A stretch of 64,000 nt of DNA from Streptomyces sp. ITFR-16 (GCF_031844705.1 NZ_CP134609.1:5394001-5458000); one strand, 5' to 3'; shown: positions 51,169-59,941, counted from the first letter of the stretch. The notes: generated by a model not told the origin, from the letters alone. A program made the numbers and translations.

Positions 51169-51657
51169 ATGCGCGTGTACCTCGGATCCGACCATGCCGG
51201 TTACGAACTCAAGAACCACCTCGTCGAGTGGCTCAAGGCCCAGGGCCACGAGGCCGTGGACTGCGGCCCCCACATCTACGACGCCCAGGACGACTACCCG
51301 CCGTTCTGCCTCCGCGCCGCCGAGAAGACGGCCGCGGACCCGGACAGCCTCGGCATCGTGATCGGCGGCTCCGGCAACGGCGAGCAGATTGCCGCGAACA
51401 AGGTCAAGGGCGTCCGCGCCGCGCTCGCCTGGAGCGAGCAGACCGCCGCGCTGGGCCGCGAGCACAACGACGCCAACGTGATCTCCATCGGCGGCCGGAT
51501 GCACACGGTCGAGGAGTCCACCAAGTTTGTGGAGATCTTCCTCAACACCCCGTACTCCGGCGAGGAGCGGCACACCCGCCGCATCGAGATGCTCACGGCG
51601 TACGAGAACACCGGCGAGCTTCCCCCGGTCCCGGCCCACCACCCGCAGCAGGGCTGA
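51169..51657 (+). CDS. rpiB: Ribose-5-phosphate isomerase B
   Basis: A 162-residue enzyme interconverting ribose 5-phosphate and ribulose 5-phosphate in the pentose phosphate pathway. VYLGSDHAGYELKNHL, the phosphate-binding IVIGGSGNGEQIAANK and HNDANVISIGGR are diagnostic of RpiB. In SGNGEQ the usual RpiB catalytic cysteine (GTGIG context in E. coli Cys66) is not present, as in mycobacterial-type RpiB that uses a glutamate; Glu75-like E in GNGEQ fits that type. The ATG follows CACACT by 6 bases, so the mRNA may be leaderless. The C-terminal tail (PPVPAHHPQQG) is extra. Confidence 0.95.
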   Translation: MRVYLGSDHAGYELKNHLVEWLKAQGHEAVDCGPHIYDAQDDYPPFCLRAAEKTAADPDSLGIVIGGSGNGEQIAANKVKGVRAALAWSEQTAALGREHNDANVISIGGRMHTVEESTKFVEIFLNTPYSGEERHTRRIEMLTAYENTGELPPVPAHHPQQG

Positions 51658-51758
51658 CCGCCCCGTCATCCGCCGTGCCGCCGGTGCCTCCGGCGGCACA
51701 GCCATGCCCGCCCCGTACGCCCTGTCCGTCCCGAATCCGCCCGAGGAGAGCCGCCGCC

Positions 51759-52568
51759 GTGCCCGAGGGACACACCATCCACCGCCTCGCGGCCGACCAC
51801 CGGGACCGGTTCGCCGGACACCCCGTGCGGGTGAGCAGTCCGCAGGGCAAGTTCTCCGACAGCGCCGCCCTGCTGGACGGCCGGGTGCTCGACGGGGTGG
51901 ACGCCCACGGCAAGCACCTCTTCCTCGGCTTCGAGGAGACCGGCTGGGTCCATATCCACCTGGGCCTGTTCGGCAAGCTCGGATTCGGTACGGTCCCGGC
52001 CCCGCCGCCCACCGACACTGTCCGGCTGCGGCTGCTGAACGACGCGCACCACGCGGATCTGCGCGGCCCCACCACCTGCGCGCTGATCACCGACGCCGAG
52101 AAGCGCGCGATACACGACCGGCTGGGCCCCGACCCGCTGCGATCCGACGAGGACGGCGAGCGGGCCTGGCAGCGGATCTCCCGCAGCCGGATCACCGTGG
52201 CCGCCCTGCTGATGGACCAGAAGGTCGTCGCGGGCGTGGGCAACGTCTACCGCGCCGAGGTGCTGTTCCGGCACGGCATCGACCCGTACCGGGCCGGCCG
52301 CGACCTCACCCGCCGCGAGTGGGACGCGATCTGGGAGGACCTGGGCGCTCTGATGCGCGAGGGCGTACGGAACAACCGCATCGACACCGTCCGCCCCGAG
52401 CACCTGCCCGAGGCGATGGGCCGGCCGCCCCGCGTGGACGACCACGGCGGCGAGGTCTACGTCTACCGGCGCGCCCGCCAGGCGTGCCACATCTGCGGCA
52501 CGGAGATCCGCACGGCGGACCTGTCGTCCCGCAACCTCTTCTGGTGCCCGACCTGCCAGTCCCGCTGA
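51759..52568 (+). CDS. Fpg/Nei-family DNA glycosylase (Nei2-like)
   Basis: A 269-residue DNA repair enzyme that removes oxidised bases and nicks the site. Once the initiator Met is removed, Pro2 and Glu3 (PEGHTIHRLA) form the catalytic N-terminus; PEGHTIHR is the Nei2 form found in actinobacteria. The H2TH region includes MDQKVVAGVGNVYRAEVLFR, and the C-terminal zinc finger is CHICGTEIRTADLSSRN followed by FWCPTC. The GTG is preceded by GAGGAG 10 bases upstream. It converges on the eis-like gene with a 42-base gap. Confidence 0.93.
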   Translation: MPEGHTIHRLAADHRDRFAGHPVRVSSPQGKFSDSAALLDGRVLDGVDAHGKHLFLGFEETGWVHIHLGLFGKLGFGTVPAPPPTDTVRLRLLNDAHHADLRGPTTCALITDAEKRAIHDRLGPDPLRSDEDGERAWQRISRSRITVAALLMDQKVVAGVGNVYRAEVLFRHGIDPYRAGRDLTRREWDAIWEDLGALMREGVRNNRIDTVRPEHLPEAMGRPPRVDDHGGEVYVYRRARQACHICGTEIRTADLSSRNLFWCPTCQSR

Positions 52569-52610
52569 CACAGTCGGGCCCGCCCGGCGACCGAGGACAA
52601 GGCCTCCCGC

Positions 52611-53843
52611 CTAGAACCCCCGCGGAAGCCACGGCGCCACATCGGACAGGAACGCCGCCGACGCCTCCGCCACCGCCCCCTCCCGCAACTCCCGCACCCG
52701 CCCCGCCAGCGCCAGCGAACTCAGCGCCTCGCCGCCGAGATACGCGGAGCCCAGCTCCCGTACCGACAGCGCCAGATCCGCCGGGTCCTCCGTCCGCTTG
52801 CACGACGCGCCGCCCTTCGCGTCCGCCGTCAGCCGCCAACGCCCCGCGTTCCAGGGGCAGAACGCGTCCTCGACCTCGAACACCACGTCCAGCGGCCCCC
52901 GGTAGGCCCGCGCCTCCAGCGCCGCGCCCACATCCACCAGCCGCACATGGAGCGAGTCCCGCTGCCGGATGTCGCACCGCCGCACGTCCGACACCAGGTG
53001 CAGCACCGCGTCGTCCACCGGCCGGTTCCGCGCCTCGACCGTCGACGTCAGGTCGATCCCGAACAGGAACCGCCACAGCGCCGCGTACGCCGCCGGGTCC
53101 AGCGCCGCCAGATCGCTCACCACGATCCGCCCCTTGGGTCCTGACCTCTCCCATTCGGGCTTGATGTGGTAGTTCGTATAGCCGACGAGCTCGCCGTCCC
53201 GCTCCGCCAGCAGGCACTGCAGCGCGGAGCCGCCCTGGCGCGTACTCACCGGATCGACCAGCGGCTTGCGCTCCCAGCCGGGACCGTGGGCCGGGGTGCC
53301 GGGGCGTCCCGCGACCAGCCGCGCGTACACGCTCTCGCACGCCGCGACCGCCTCGTCCTTCCTCGCGTACCGCAGCCGGATCCCGTCGGTGCCCTCCGGC
53401 ACGCTCAGCCGCACCCGGTCCGTGTCGATCGCCAGGGACATCTGGCGGGTCGCCGCCCCGTACCCGAAGCGGCCGTAGATCGCGGGCTCCGAGGCCGTCA
53501 GCACGGCGATCGGCTCACCCAGCGCCCGTACGTCGTCGAGCTGGCGGCGCATCATCGAGGTGAGCAGACCGCGCCTGCGGTGCGTGGACGCGACGCTCAC
53601 CATCGTCACTCCGGCCGCCGGCACCAGCGCCCCGCCGGGCACGGCCACCCGGAAGCTGAACGCCCCCGCCGTCGCCACCACGTCGTCGCCGTCCCAGATC
53701 CCGATCGACCGCTCGCACTCGGTGAGTTCCTGCTCCAGCTCGCGCTGCTCGGGAGCCTCCGGGTCCCCTCCGAAGGCGAGCTCCAGGCACTCGAACCACT
53801 CGTTCCATTCGGACGGCCGCAACACACGGAGCTCTGTAGTCAT
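52611..53843 (-). CDS. eis: Eis-like GNAT N-acetyltransferase
   Basis: A 410-residue enzyme of the Eis family, which acetylates amines such as aminoglycosides or protein lysines using acetyl-CoA. The acetyl-CoA loop is VTMVSVASTHRRRGLLTSMM. EPAIYGRFGYGAATRQMSLA follows, then a second GNAT-like domain and a sterol-carrier-like C-terminal domain (from about residue 300). Mycobacterial Eis uses its C-terminal Phe carboxylate in catalysis, and this protein also ends in Phe (WLPRGF). The ATG at 53843 begins MTTELRVLRPSEWNEWFECL. The biological substrate in Streptomyces is not known. Confidence 0.93.
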   Translation of the reverse strand: MTTELRVLRPSEWNEWFECLELAFGGDPEAPEQRELEQELTECERSIGIWDGDDVVATAGAFSFRVAVPGGALVPAAGVTMVSVASTHRRRGLLTSMMRRQLDDVRALGEPIAVLTASEPAIYGRFGYGAATRQMSLAIDTDRVRLSVPEGTDGIRLRYARKDEAVAACESVYARLVAGRPGTPAHGPGWERKPLVDPVSTRQGGSALQCLLAERDGELVGYTNYHIKPEWERSGPKGRIVVSDLAALDPAAYAALWRFLFGIDLTSTVEARNRPVDDAVLHLVSDVRRCDIRQRDSLHVRLVDVGAALEARAYRGPLDVVFEVEDAFCPWNAGRWRLTADAKGGASCKRTEDPADLALSVRELGSAYLGGEALSSLALAGRVRELREGAVAEASAAFLSDVAPWLPRGF

Positions 53844-53949
53844 ATGCCATGCCTATCAGGGGCGCGGGCAGCCGAGCGACCCGATTTCGAACGCATTGTC
53901 ACAGGGGTCCCCCTGCACCGGACGCCGTCGGGTGGATAAGGTCCCCGCA

Positions 53950-55095
53950 ATGGCCCGACGCGCAGGAGCAGAGACGTACCCGGCCCGATTGCGGAAATCG
54001 GCGCACCGGGTACGCAGCACGCTGCGCAGATCCGGCGTCGACTACTTCCGGGGCGACGGCTCCGACTGGATCGCCCTGGCCGGCCTGCTGCTCACCATCC
54101 CGGCCATCACCTGCGGCACCCTGTTCAACCCGGTGTGGTGCGCGCCGACCGCGCTCGTCCTGCCGATCGTCGCGGGCGGTCTGCTGCTGCGGCCCGCCAG
54201 TCTGCTCGGCCTGTACTCGGCGGCGGCAGCGGCCCTGATCGTCGAGTCCGTCGGCCTCGGCCCGTACGAGAACGGCCCGGCCCGGGTCACCCCCGGGACC
54301 GTGCTGACGGTCGCGGCGTGCGGCTTCTTCGGGCTGGTCCTCGCTCAGTTCCGGGCCAGGGTCGGCGTGCCGTGGCGGCGCGGTGGCACCATGCTCTTCG
54401 ACCTGCGCGAACGCATCCGGGTGCAGAGCGCCCTGCCCCGCCTCCCGCAGGGCTGGCACCGCGAGATGTCGCTGCGCCCGGCCGGCGGGCAGTCCTTCTC
54501 CGGCGACTTCGTCGTCGCGGCCCGCACCCACGGCGGCCGCACCCTGGAGGCCGTGCTCACCGACGTCTCCGGCAAGGGCATGGACGCCGGGTCCCGCGCC
54601 CTGCTGCTGTCCGGCGCCTTCGGCGGACTGCTGGGATCGCTGCCGCCGCACGGCTTCCTGCCCGCGGCCAACGGCTATCTGCTGCGCCAGGACTGGGACG
54701 AGGGGTTCGCCACCTCGATCCATCTGGTCCTGGACCTCGAATCGGGCGACTACGAACTCCTCTCGGCGGGCCATCCGCCGGCCCTCCAGCTCCACGCCGG
54801 CAGCGGCCAGTGGGAGGAGAAGGCGGCGGAGGGTCCGCTGCTCGGGGTGTACGACGGCGCGGAGTTCGACGCCGTGAAGGGCCATCTGGCCCCCGGCGAC
54901 GTCCTGATGCTGTTCACCGACGGACTGGTGGAGGCCTCGGACCGGGACATCGCGGAAGGCATCGACCGGCTGACCGGCGAGGCCGACCGCTATGTCACCA
55001 CGGGCTTCGAGGGCGCGGCCTGGCATCTGATCGAGGCGTGCGCCAAGGACGTCAACGACGACCGGGCGCTGCTGCTCCTGTCCCGGAAGTCCTGA
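53950..55095 (+). CDS. Membrane-anchored SpoIIE-type PP2C phosphatase
   Basis: A 381-residue protein. Residues about 38-140 hold three or four membrane helices (DWIALAGLLLTIPAITCG; GLLLRPASLLGLYSAAAAAL; VLTVAACGFFGLVLAQF). The cytoplasmic SpoIIE/RsbU-type PP2C domain follows, with SGDFVVAARTHGGRTLEAVL, LTDVSGKGMDAGSRALLLSG, SAGHPPALQLH and LMLFTDGLVEASD. Such phosphatases usually act on anti-sigma-factor antagonists and so control sigma-factor activity. No anti-sigma gene lies nearby. TAAGGT lies 7 bases before the ATG with no ribosome site, so the mRNA is probably leaderless. Confidence 0.93.
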   Translation: MARRAGAETYPARLRKSAHRVRSTLRRSGVDYFRGDGSDWIALAGLLLTIPAITCGTLFNPVWCAPTALVLPIVAGGLLLRPASLLGLYSAAAAALIVESVGLGPYENGPARVTPGTVLTVAACGFFGLVLAQFRARVGVPWRRGGTMLFDLRERIRVQSALPRLPQGWHREMSLRPAGGQSFSGDFVVAARTHGGRTLEAVLTDVSGKGMDAGSRALLLSGAFGGLLGSLPPHGFLPAANGYLLRQDWDEGFATSIHLVLDLESGDYELLSAGHPPALQLHAGSGQWEEKAAEGPLLGVYDGAEFDAVKGHLAPGDVLMLFTDGLVEASDRDIAEGIDRLTGEADRYVTTGFEGAAWHLIEACAKDVNDDRALLLLSRKS

Positions 55096-55145
55096 ACCGT
55101 ATGCAACCGGTGTGAACCGGGCGTACGTCAACGGGATTCGGCCTG

Positions 55146-56358
55146 TCACCGGATCGGGAGAGGCACCGCCTCGCGGCCGCCCGGCAGGAAGCGGGCCAGC
55201 CAGTGCGAGCGGCCGGCCACCAGCGGTGCCAGGACCGCGAGGACCAGCACATAGCCCGCGATGAACGGGGAGAGCCGCTCGTCGAGCCCGGCGCCCGCGG
55301 CCATCGTGGCGAGGATCAGCGCGAACTCGCCGCGCGCCACCAGGGTGGTGGAGATGTTCGCGGTGGCCTGCGGGCCGAAGGCGTACACCTTGGCGGCGGC
55401 GAGTCCGGCGAGCACGTTCATCGCGAGGGTCACCGCGACGGCGGCGAGCACCGGCCACAGCACGGTCGGCAGGTCGCCGGGGTCGATGGAGAGGCCGAAG
55501 GCGAAGAAGAAGATCGCGCCGAACGCGTCGCGCAGCGGGTGGACCAGCTTGAGGATGCGCTCGCCCGAGGACGTGCTGCCGAGCATCAGGCCGACCATGA
55601 AGGCGCCGATCGCGTCCGCGACGCCGAACCACTCCGAGATGCCGGCCACCAGGACCGCCGCGCCGAGGAAGGAGATGACCAGGAGTTCGTCGTCCCGGGT
55701 GTTGATCAGCTTGCCGACGAGCCGGGTGCCGAACCGGGCGGCCAGGGCGAGCACCAGCAGGAAGCCGAACGCCTTCCCGCCGTCCACCGCCGCGGCGGCG
55801 AGGCTGTCGGCGCCCGAGAGGATGGGCTGGAGGGCCGCCAGGTAGAGGGCCAGGAACACGTCCTCGACGACGATGATGCCGAGGATCGGCTTCGTCTCCG
55901 GATTGCCGATCCGCCCCAGGTCCACCAGGACCTTGGTGACGATGGCCGACGAGGAGATGCCGAGGACCCCGGCGAGGACCAGCGCCTCCGAGGTGCCCCA
56001 GCCCAGGACGAAGCCGAAGCCGAGCCCGGCGCCGACGTTGAGCGCGAGATACGTGCCCCCGGCGACGGCCCTTGCGGCCGCCGGCCTTGAGGTCGTCGAG
56101 GTGGAATTCGAGGCCGAGGTAGAAGAGCAGCAGCACCAGGCCGAGCGCCGAGAGCATCTCCAGCTCGTGCGGGTCGGCGACGAGGACGATGCCGGGCGTG
56201 TGGGGGCCGAGCAGGATCCCGGCCAGGATGAACAGGGGGATGGTCGGCAGTCCGATGCGGCTGCCGACGCGGGCGAGGACGGCGGCGGCGAGGAAGGCGC
56301 CGCCCATGGCGATGAGCGTGTCTGCGTGTCCGATGAGCCTGATCCTTCGTTGGGTCAA
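55146..56358 (-). pseudogene. CPA2-type K+/H+ antiporter, interrupted by a frameshift
   Basis: The N-terminal part (ALGLVLLLFYLGLEFHLDDL) is read in one frame and the rest (NVGAGLGFGFVLGWGTSEAL, then LVDLGRIGNPETKPILGIIV to the end) in another. The switch falls in AAGGGCC on the coding strand, at the CCC run 56069-56071, where one extra base is present. Removing one base restores a continuous protein of about 400 residues with the Kef-type domain of twelve helices. No stop or other damage is seen in either part, so this is either a very recent mutation or a sequencing error. The start is uncertain: a TTG at 56358 is the outermost candidate, and a good AAGGATCAGG site is followed by no ATG or GTG. 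No TrkA-C regulatory gene adjoins it. Confidence 0.85.
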
Positions 56359-56601
56359 GAGAGCGTCAAGGAATCGTCAGTAATTAGTTTACCGAACGAT
56401 TGACGTTGCAACTATGCCCGCCCCCGGAGACGCCCCCGGAAGACGCCCCGCGACGCTCCGAGACGCCCGGGGAGACCTGGCACCCCCACTCGTCCTCGGG
56501 TTTGCCCCACCCGCGATCGGCCGGTAGCCGTCATGGCTCCCGGCAGGCCCCTGTCCGTAGGTTCGGGGTATCGGTCAGAGCGGCTACGGAAGGCGGACAC
56601 C

Positions 56602-57447
56602 ATGGGGCTTCGGCGCACCGGACAGAGCACGCGGGACCAGGTGCGGGCGGCGCGCGACGAGCAGGGCGGCGCGGACCGGGACAGCCGGGGGCCTGCCGTC
56701 GAACTGCGCGGTGTCCGCAGGCAGTACGGCCGCGGTGGCGCGGCGGTGCACGCCCTGCGCGGCATCGACCTCACCCTGCCGTACGGCAGCTTCACCGCCG
56801 TGACGGGCCCCTCCGGCTCCGGCAAGTCGACGTTCCTGCGGTGCGCCGCCGGACTCGACCGCCCCACCGCCGGATCGGTGCGCCTCGGCGGTACGGAGAT
56901 CACCGGCCTGAGCGAGGACCGGCTCGCCGCGCTGCGGCGTGCCCGCCTCGGCTTCGTCTTCCAGGCCTTCAATCTGCTGCCGTCCCTCACGGCCGAGCAG
57001 AATGTCGCTCTTCCGCTGCGCCTGGCCGGACAGCGCGCCGGCTCCGGACGGGGCCGCGACGACGCCGCCGCGATGCTCGACCGGGTCGGTCTCGGCGCCC
57101 TGGGCGACCGGCGCCCCGGCCGGCTCTCCGGCGGCGGGCAGCAGCGCGTCGCCGTCGCCCGCGCCCTGGTCACCCGCCCCGACGTGATCTTCGCCGACGA
57201 GCCCACCGGCGCCCTCGACGCCACCGCCGCGACGGAGATCCTCCGGCTGCTGCGCGACGCGGTGGAGACCCTGGGCGCGACCGTGGTCATGGTCACCCAC
57301 GACCCGGTGGCCGCCGCCCACGCCGACCGCGTCCTCTTCCTCGCCGACGGCCGGATCGCGGACAGCCCGGGCCGCGCCCGCCCCGGACGGACCGCCGCCC
57401 GGACGACCGCACCGGCCGCCCCCGCGTACGCACGGGCCGCCGCCTGA
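56602..57447 (+). CDS. ABC transporter ATP-binding protein, MacB-like, without permease
   Basis: A 281-residue ATPase of the MacB/LolD group. Walker A is GPSGSGKSTF, the Q-loop is FVFQAFNLLPSLTAEQNV, the signature is LSGGGQQRVAVARAL (LSGGG instead of the usual LSGGQ) and Walker B is VIFADEPTGALD, with the switch His in VMVTHDP. The N-terminal 35 residues and the C-terminal 30 (Ala/Arg/Pro-rich) are extensions. Members normally pair with an FtsX-type permease encoded next door, but the next gene, 49 bases on, is the HD hydrolase, so the partner is missing or elsewhere. GGAAGG is 8 bases before the ATG. Confidence 0.9.
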   Translation: MGLRRTGQSTRDQVRAARDEQGGADRDSRGPAVELRGVRRQYGRGGAAVHALRGIDLTLPYGSFTAVTGPSGSGKSTFLRCAAGLDRPTAGSVRLGGTEITGLSEDRLAALRRARLGFVFQAFNLLPSLTAEQNVALPLRLAGQRAGSGRGRDDAAAMLDRVGLGALGDRRPGRLSGGGQQRVAVARALVTRPDVIFADEPTGALDATAATEILRLLRDAVETLGATVVMVTHDPVAAAHADRVLFLADGRIADSPGRARPGRTAARTTAPAAPAYARAAA

Positions 57448-57484
57448 CGTCCCGGCCGCCCTGTGCGGGGGAGCGGCCCGTCCG

Positions 57485-57490
57485 TAGAGT
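57485..57490 (+). promoter_or_regulatory. -10 box for leaderless HD-gene transcript
   Basis: TAGAGT lies exactly 6 bases before the ATG at 57497, with no ribosome site between. Confidence 0.6.
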
Positions 57491-57496
57491 CGGGCC

Positions 57497-57982
57497 ATGA
57501 CCGCATCACGCGCACAGCTGACGCCGGCCGAGGTCGAGGCCATCGCCCGCGAGGCCCACGCCGGGCAGCGGGACAAGGCGGGCCGTCCCTACACCGAGCA
57601 CCTGGCGGCCGTCGCGGAGGGCGTGCGCGTCCGGGGCGGCAGCGACGAACAGATCAGCGCGGCCTGGCTGCACGACGCCGTCGAGGACGGCGCGCTGCCG
57701 GCGGACTGGCTGGCCGGGGCCGCGCTGCCGCAGGAGGTCAAGGACATGGTCCTCGCCGTCACCAAGCGGGACGGCGAGGACCTGCCGGCGTACACCCGGC
57801 GCATCCTGGCCACTCCGGGCGCGCTCCTGATCAAGGAGTCCGACCTCGCGCACAACACCGATCCCGCCCGCCTCGCGGTGCTGGAGCCGGCGACGCGTAC
57901 CCGGCTGACCGAGAAGTATGCGCAGGTACGGGAGTTGCTGGGGCTCGACGCGGCGGACGCGCCCGGCCAACAGCGGGATTGA
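57497..57982 (+). CDS. Small HD-domain hydrolase, MESH1/SpoT-like
   Basis: A 161-residue single-domain HD protein. AREAHAGQRDKAGRPYTEHL, AAWLHDAVEDG (the HD metal ligands plus ED) and LLIKESDLAHNTD match the pattern of the (p)ppGpp hydrolase half of RelA/SpoT and of the stand-alone enzyme MESH1. It lacks any synthetase domain. It may remove the 3' diphosphate from (p)ppGpp or the phosphate from NADPH; which one is not decided by sequence. It has its own -10 box and a strong terminator, so it is probably transcribed independently of the ABC gene. Confidence 0.87.
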   Translation: MTASRAQLTPAEVEAIAREAHAGQRDKAGRPYTEHLAAVAEGVRVRGGSDEQISAAWLHDAVEDGALPADWLAGAALPQEVKDMVLAVTKRDGEDLPAYTRRILATPGALLIKESDLAHNTDPARLAVLEPATRTRLTEKYAQVRELLGLDAADAPGQQRD

Positions 57983-57990
57983 GCCAACAC

Positions 57991-58024
57991 GACGGAGCCC
58001 GGCCGGGAAGGGCCGGGCTCCGTC
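57991..58024. terminator. Bidirectional terminator
   Basis: GACGGAGCCCGGCC and GGCCGGGCTCCGTC form a perfect 14-base-pair stem around GGGAAG, between the converging HD and acyltransferase genes. Confidence 0.9.
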
Positions 58025-58065
58025 GGACGCCGGGTGCGGTTGTCGGGTACGGGTGCCAGATGCGG

Positions 58066-59208
58066 TCAGATGCGGGCGGCGTCCCGTCGGAACGCCCAGT
58101 TCATGTCCGGCTCGGTCACACAGCGCAGGGCCCGCCGCACCGGCGGCGTGCACAGCAGGGTCACTCCGGCGGACGCGACCACGGTCACGATCACCAGACC
58201 GGTCGGCGAGACCAGCCACTCGTTGCGGTCGAAGACGCCCGCGTAGTCGGCGCCCTTCACCAGGAACCCGTGCAGCAGATAGCCGCAGATCGTCCCGGCG
58301 CCCAGCACGGTGAACCACATGTGGCGCCGGGGGACCCAGGCCAGGAAGCCGATCGTGAGCAGCGTGGCGCAGGCGAACAGCGCGAGGGTCATCACCGCGC
58401 CCGACCACCAGGGCGCGCCCATGTCCTGGGCGCTGGAGTCCCGCAGGAACCAGCCCAGTTGCATCCGGGGGGCCGCCCAGTAGGCGAAGAGCAGCGCGCC
58501 GGCGAACAGCGGCAGGGCGAGCATCCGCACCTCACGGCGGCGGACCAGCTGGAAGTGCTCGGGCTTGAGCTGGAGCCCGAGGACGAAGAACGGCAGGAAC
58601 TGCAGGACGCGCGGCAGATCGAGGTCGTCGCCGATGCTGGGGGCGAGCGAGGCGAGGACGGCGATCACGAGGGAGACCGTCATCGGGTGGCGGAGACTGC
58701 GCCACACCGGGGTGGTGAGCCGCCAGATGAACAGCGCGGCCAGGAACCAGGTCAGGTACCAGGGTTCCAGCAGGCTGATCGCCGCGTCGGGCGAGTCGTT
58801 GGCGTACCGGCGGAACAGCGAGTACGCGGTCTCGAACACGATGTACGGCACCGCGACACCGGTGACCAGGCGCTTCACCTTGGCGGGGCTCAGGTCGAAC
58901 GACCGTGAGAAATAACCCGAGATGATGATGAAGGCGGGCATGTGGAAGGTGTACGTGACCATGTACAGCGCCCGCGCGGTCCGGCTGCCGTCCATGACCG
59001 GCACCCAGGAGTGCGCCACCGCGACCAGCACGATGGCGAGGTACTTCGCGTTGTCGAAGTAGGCGTCACGTTTCTTGGCAGGGGTGCTCTGCGGCTCGGG
59101 TCGGTCCGGCCGGTCCACCACCGCCGTGGCCGCCTGGCGTCTGGGCTCCGACTCCCGGGTCGCCGGGGGAAGCGTGGCCCTCTGAAATACGTTCGGAGCG
59201 TGGAACAT
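58066..59208 (-). CDS. Acyltransferase family 3 membrane protein
   Basis: A 380-residue protein with about ten predicted helices. It has the acyltransferase-3 opening DAYFDNAKYLAIVLVAVAHS with the His of the HxxxD-like site, then TYTFHMPAFIIISGYFSRSF, a hallmark of the family. Members acetylate or acylate sugars, lipids or antibiotics at the membrane. The N-terminal 50 residues are a charged cytoplasmic tail. The ATG at 59208 follows TAGGGT by 7 bases with no ribosome site; a GTG at 59217 is the alternative. The acceptor is unknown. Confidence 0.9.
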   Translation of the reverse strand: MFHAPNVFQRATLPPATRESEPRRQAATAVVDRPDRPEPQSTPAKKRDAYFDNAKYLAIVLVAVAHSWVPVMDGSRTARALYMVTYTFHMPAFIIISGYFSRSFDLSPAKVKRLVTGVAVPYIVFETAYSLFRRYANDSPDAAISLLEPWYLTWFLAALFIWRLTTPVWRSLRHPMTVSLVIAVLASLAPSIGDDLDLPRVLQFLPFFVLGLQLKPEHFQLVRRREVRMLALPLFAGALLFAYWAAPRMQLGWFLRDSSAQDMGAPWWSGAVMTLALFACATLLTIGFLAWVPRRHMWFTVLGAGTICGYLLHGFLVKGADYAGVFDRNEWLVSPTGLVIVTVVASAGVTLLCTPPVRRALRCVTEPDMNWAFRRDAARI

Positions 59209-59686
59209 CTCAAGCACCCTAGACGTCTCGATTGGCTTGCGTAAAACCGCACTCGAATATCGCGTGTTCCCGTCGGATCAAATACCAAACCACTGAATCC
59301 TGCCCGATATGACCAAGTTAATCCTGCTTAAATGGTGCATATCGGCAGGCAGTTGGCGGAGAGGGCGGCCGGGGTGAATTACGTCGCGTTCCGCCACGAA
59401 AATGCCTGTGAATAAACTGTGTGGGTACGGAAACGATCACCGTTGCAATCGCAGGCGGGCGCCGTTTCGTACCGGCGGGTTCACGCCGTCCTCGCCGGCC
59501 GGTGCGGGCCGCCCCGACCCGGCGCGCGGGGGGCGCAGGGGGCGCAAGATGGCGCGATATCGACAGGTCGATTCGTCACCTGGCAGCGACCACAGGGGAG
59601 TTGGTGGCACGATGGATGCGACGGAGGAGTGCGCGGCCGCACATCTCCGGGCCGGCAAGGCGGACCGACCGAGGGTGTGAGCAGTC
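59209..59686. other. 478-base intergenic region with an AT-rich core
   Basis: It separates the acyltransferase gene from the small membrane protein. Positions about 59225-59345 are near 50% G+C against over 70% around them. An imperfect inverted repeat, TGCCCGATATG (59301-59311) and CATATCGGCA (59338-59347), spans the core. Open frames in 59402-59680 have no ribosome site or codon bias and were not called. Confidence 0.5.
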
Positions 59687-59881
59687 GTGGCCATTTCACT
59701 GTCTGTGGTGCTTCTTTTGGCGATCATCCTGGTGGTCCTGATCCGAGGTGGCTCCATCAAGGCCGGACCCGCGATCGTGGCGGTGCTCTTCGGCTTCTTC
59801 CTGGCGTCGACCGGCATGGCGCCGTCGATCAACAGGTTCATGAACTCGATAGCCGAGACGATCAACCAGATCAGCTTCTGA
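59687..59881 (+). CDS. Small two-helix membrane protein, function unknown
   Basis: A 64-residue protein with two hydrophobic helices (SLSVVLLLAIILVVLIRGG and AIVAVLFGFFLASTGMAP) and a polar C-terminal tail (SINRFMNSIAETINQISF) that looks amphipathic. It starts with GTG at 59687 with only a weak upstream AGGG. I recall similar small proteins upstream of tRNA-Gly in Streptomyces, but have no function for them. A bidirectional terminator follows. Confidence 0.8.
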   Translation: MAISLSVVLLLAIILVVLIRGGSIKAGPAIVAVLFGFFLASTGMAPSINRFMNSIAETINQISF

Positions 59882-59941
59882 CCGGATCGGTTTCTGACCC
59901 GGATCGGCTTCCGGGCCGACCGGCCCCCGGGCCGGGCAGCG

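Noticed and set aside
56069..56071. Programmed ribosomal frameshift in the antiporter
   Set aside because: No slippery heptamer, stall structure or known precedent for this family; a simple insertion explains it.
59402..59680. Plus-strand open frame in the AT-rich intergenic region
   Set aside because: No ribosome site, no codon-position bias and an Arg/Gly-rich product; two other frames overlap it with equal support.
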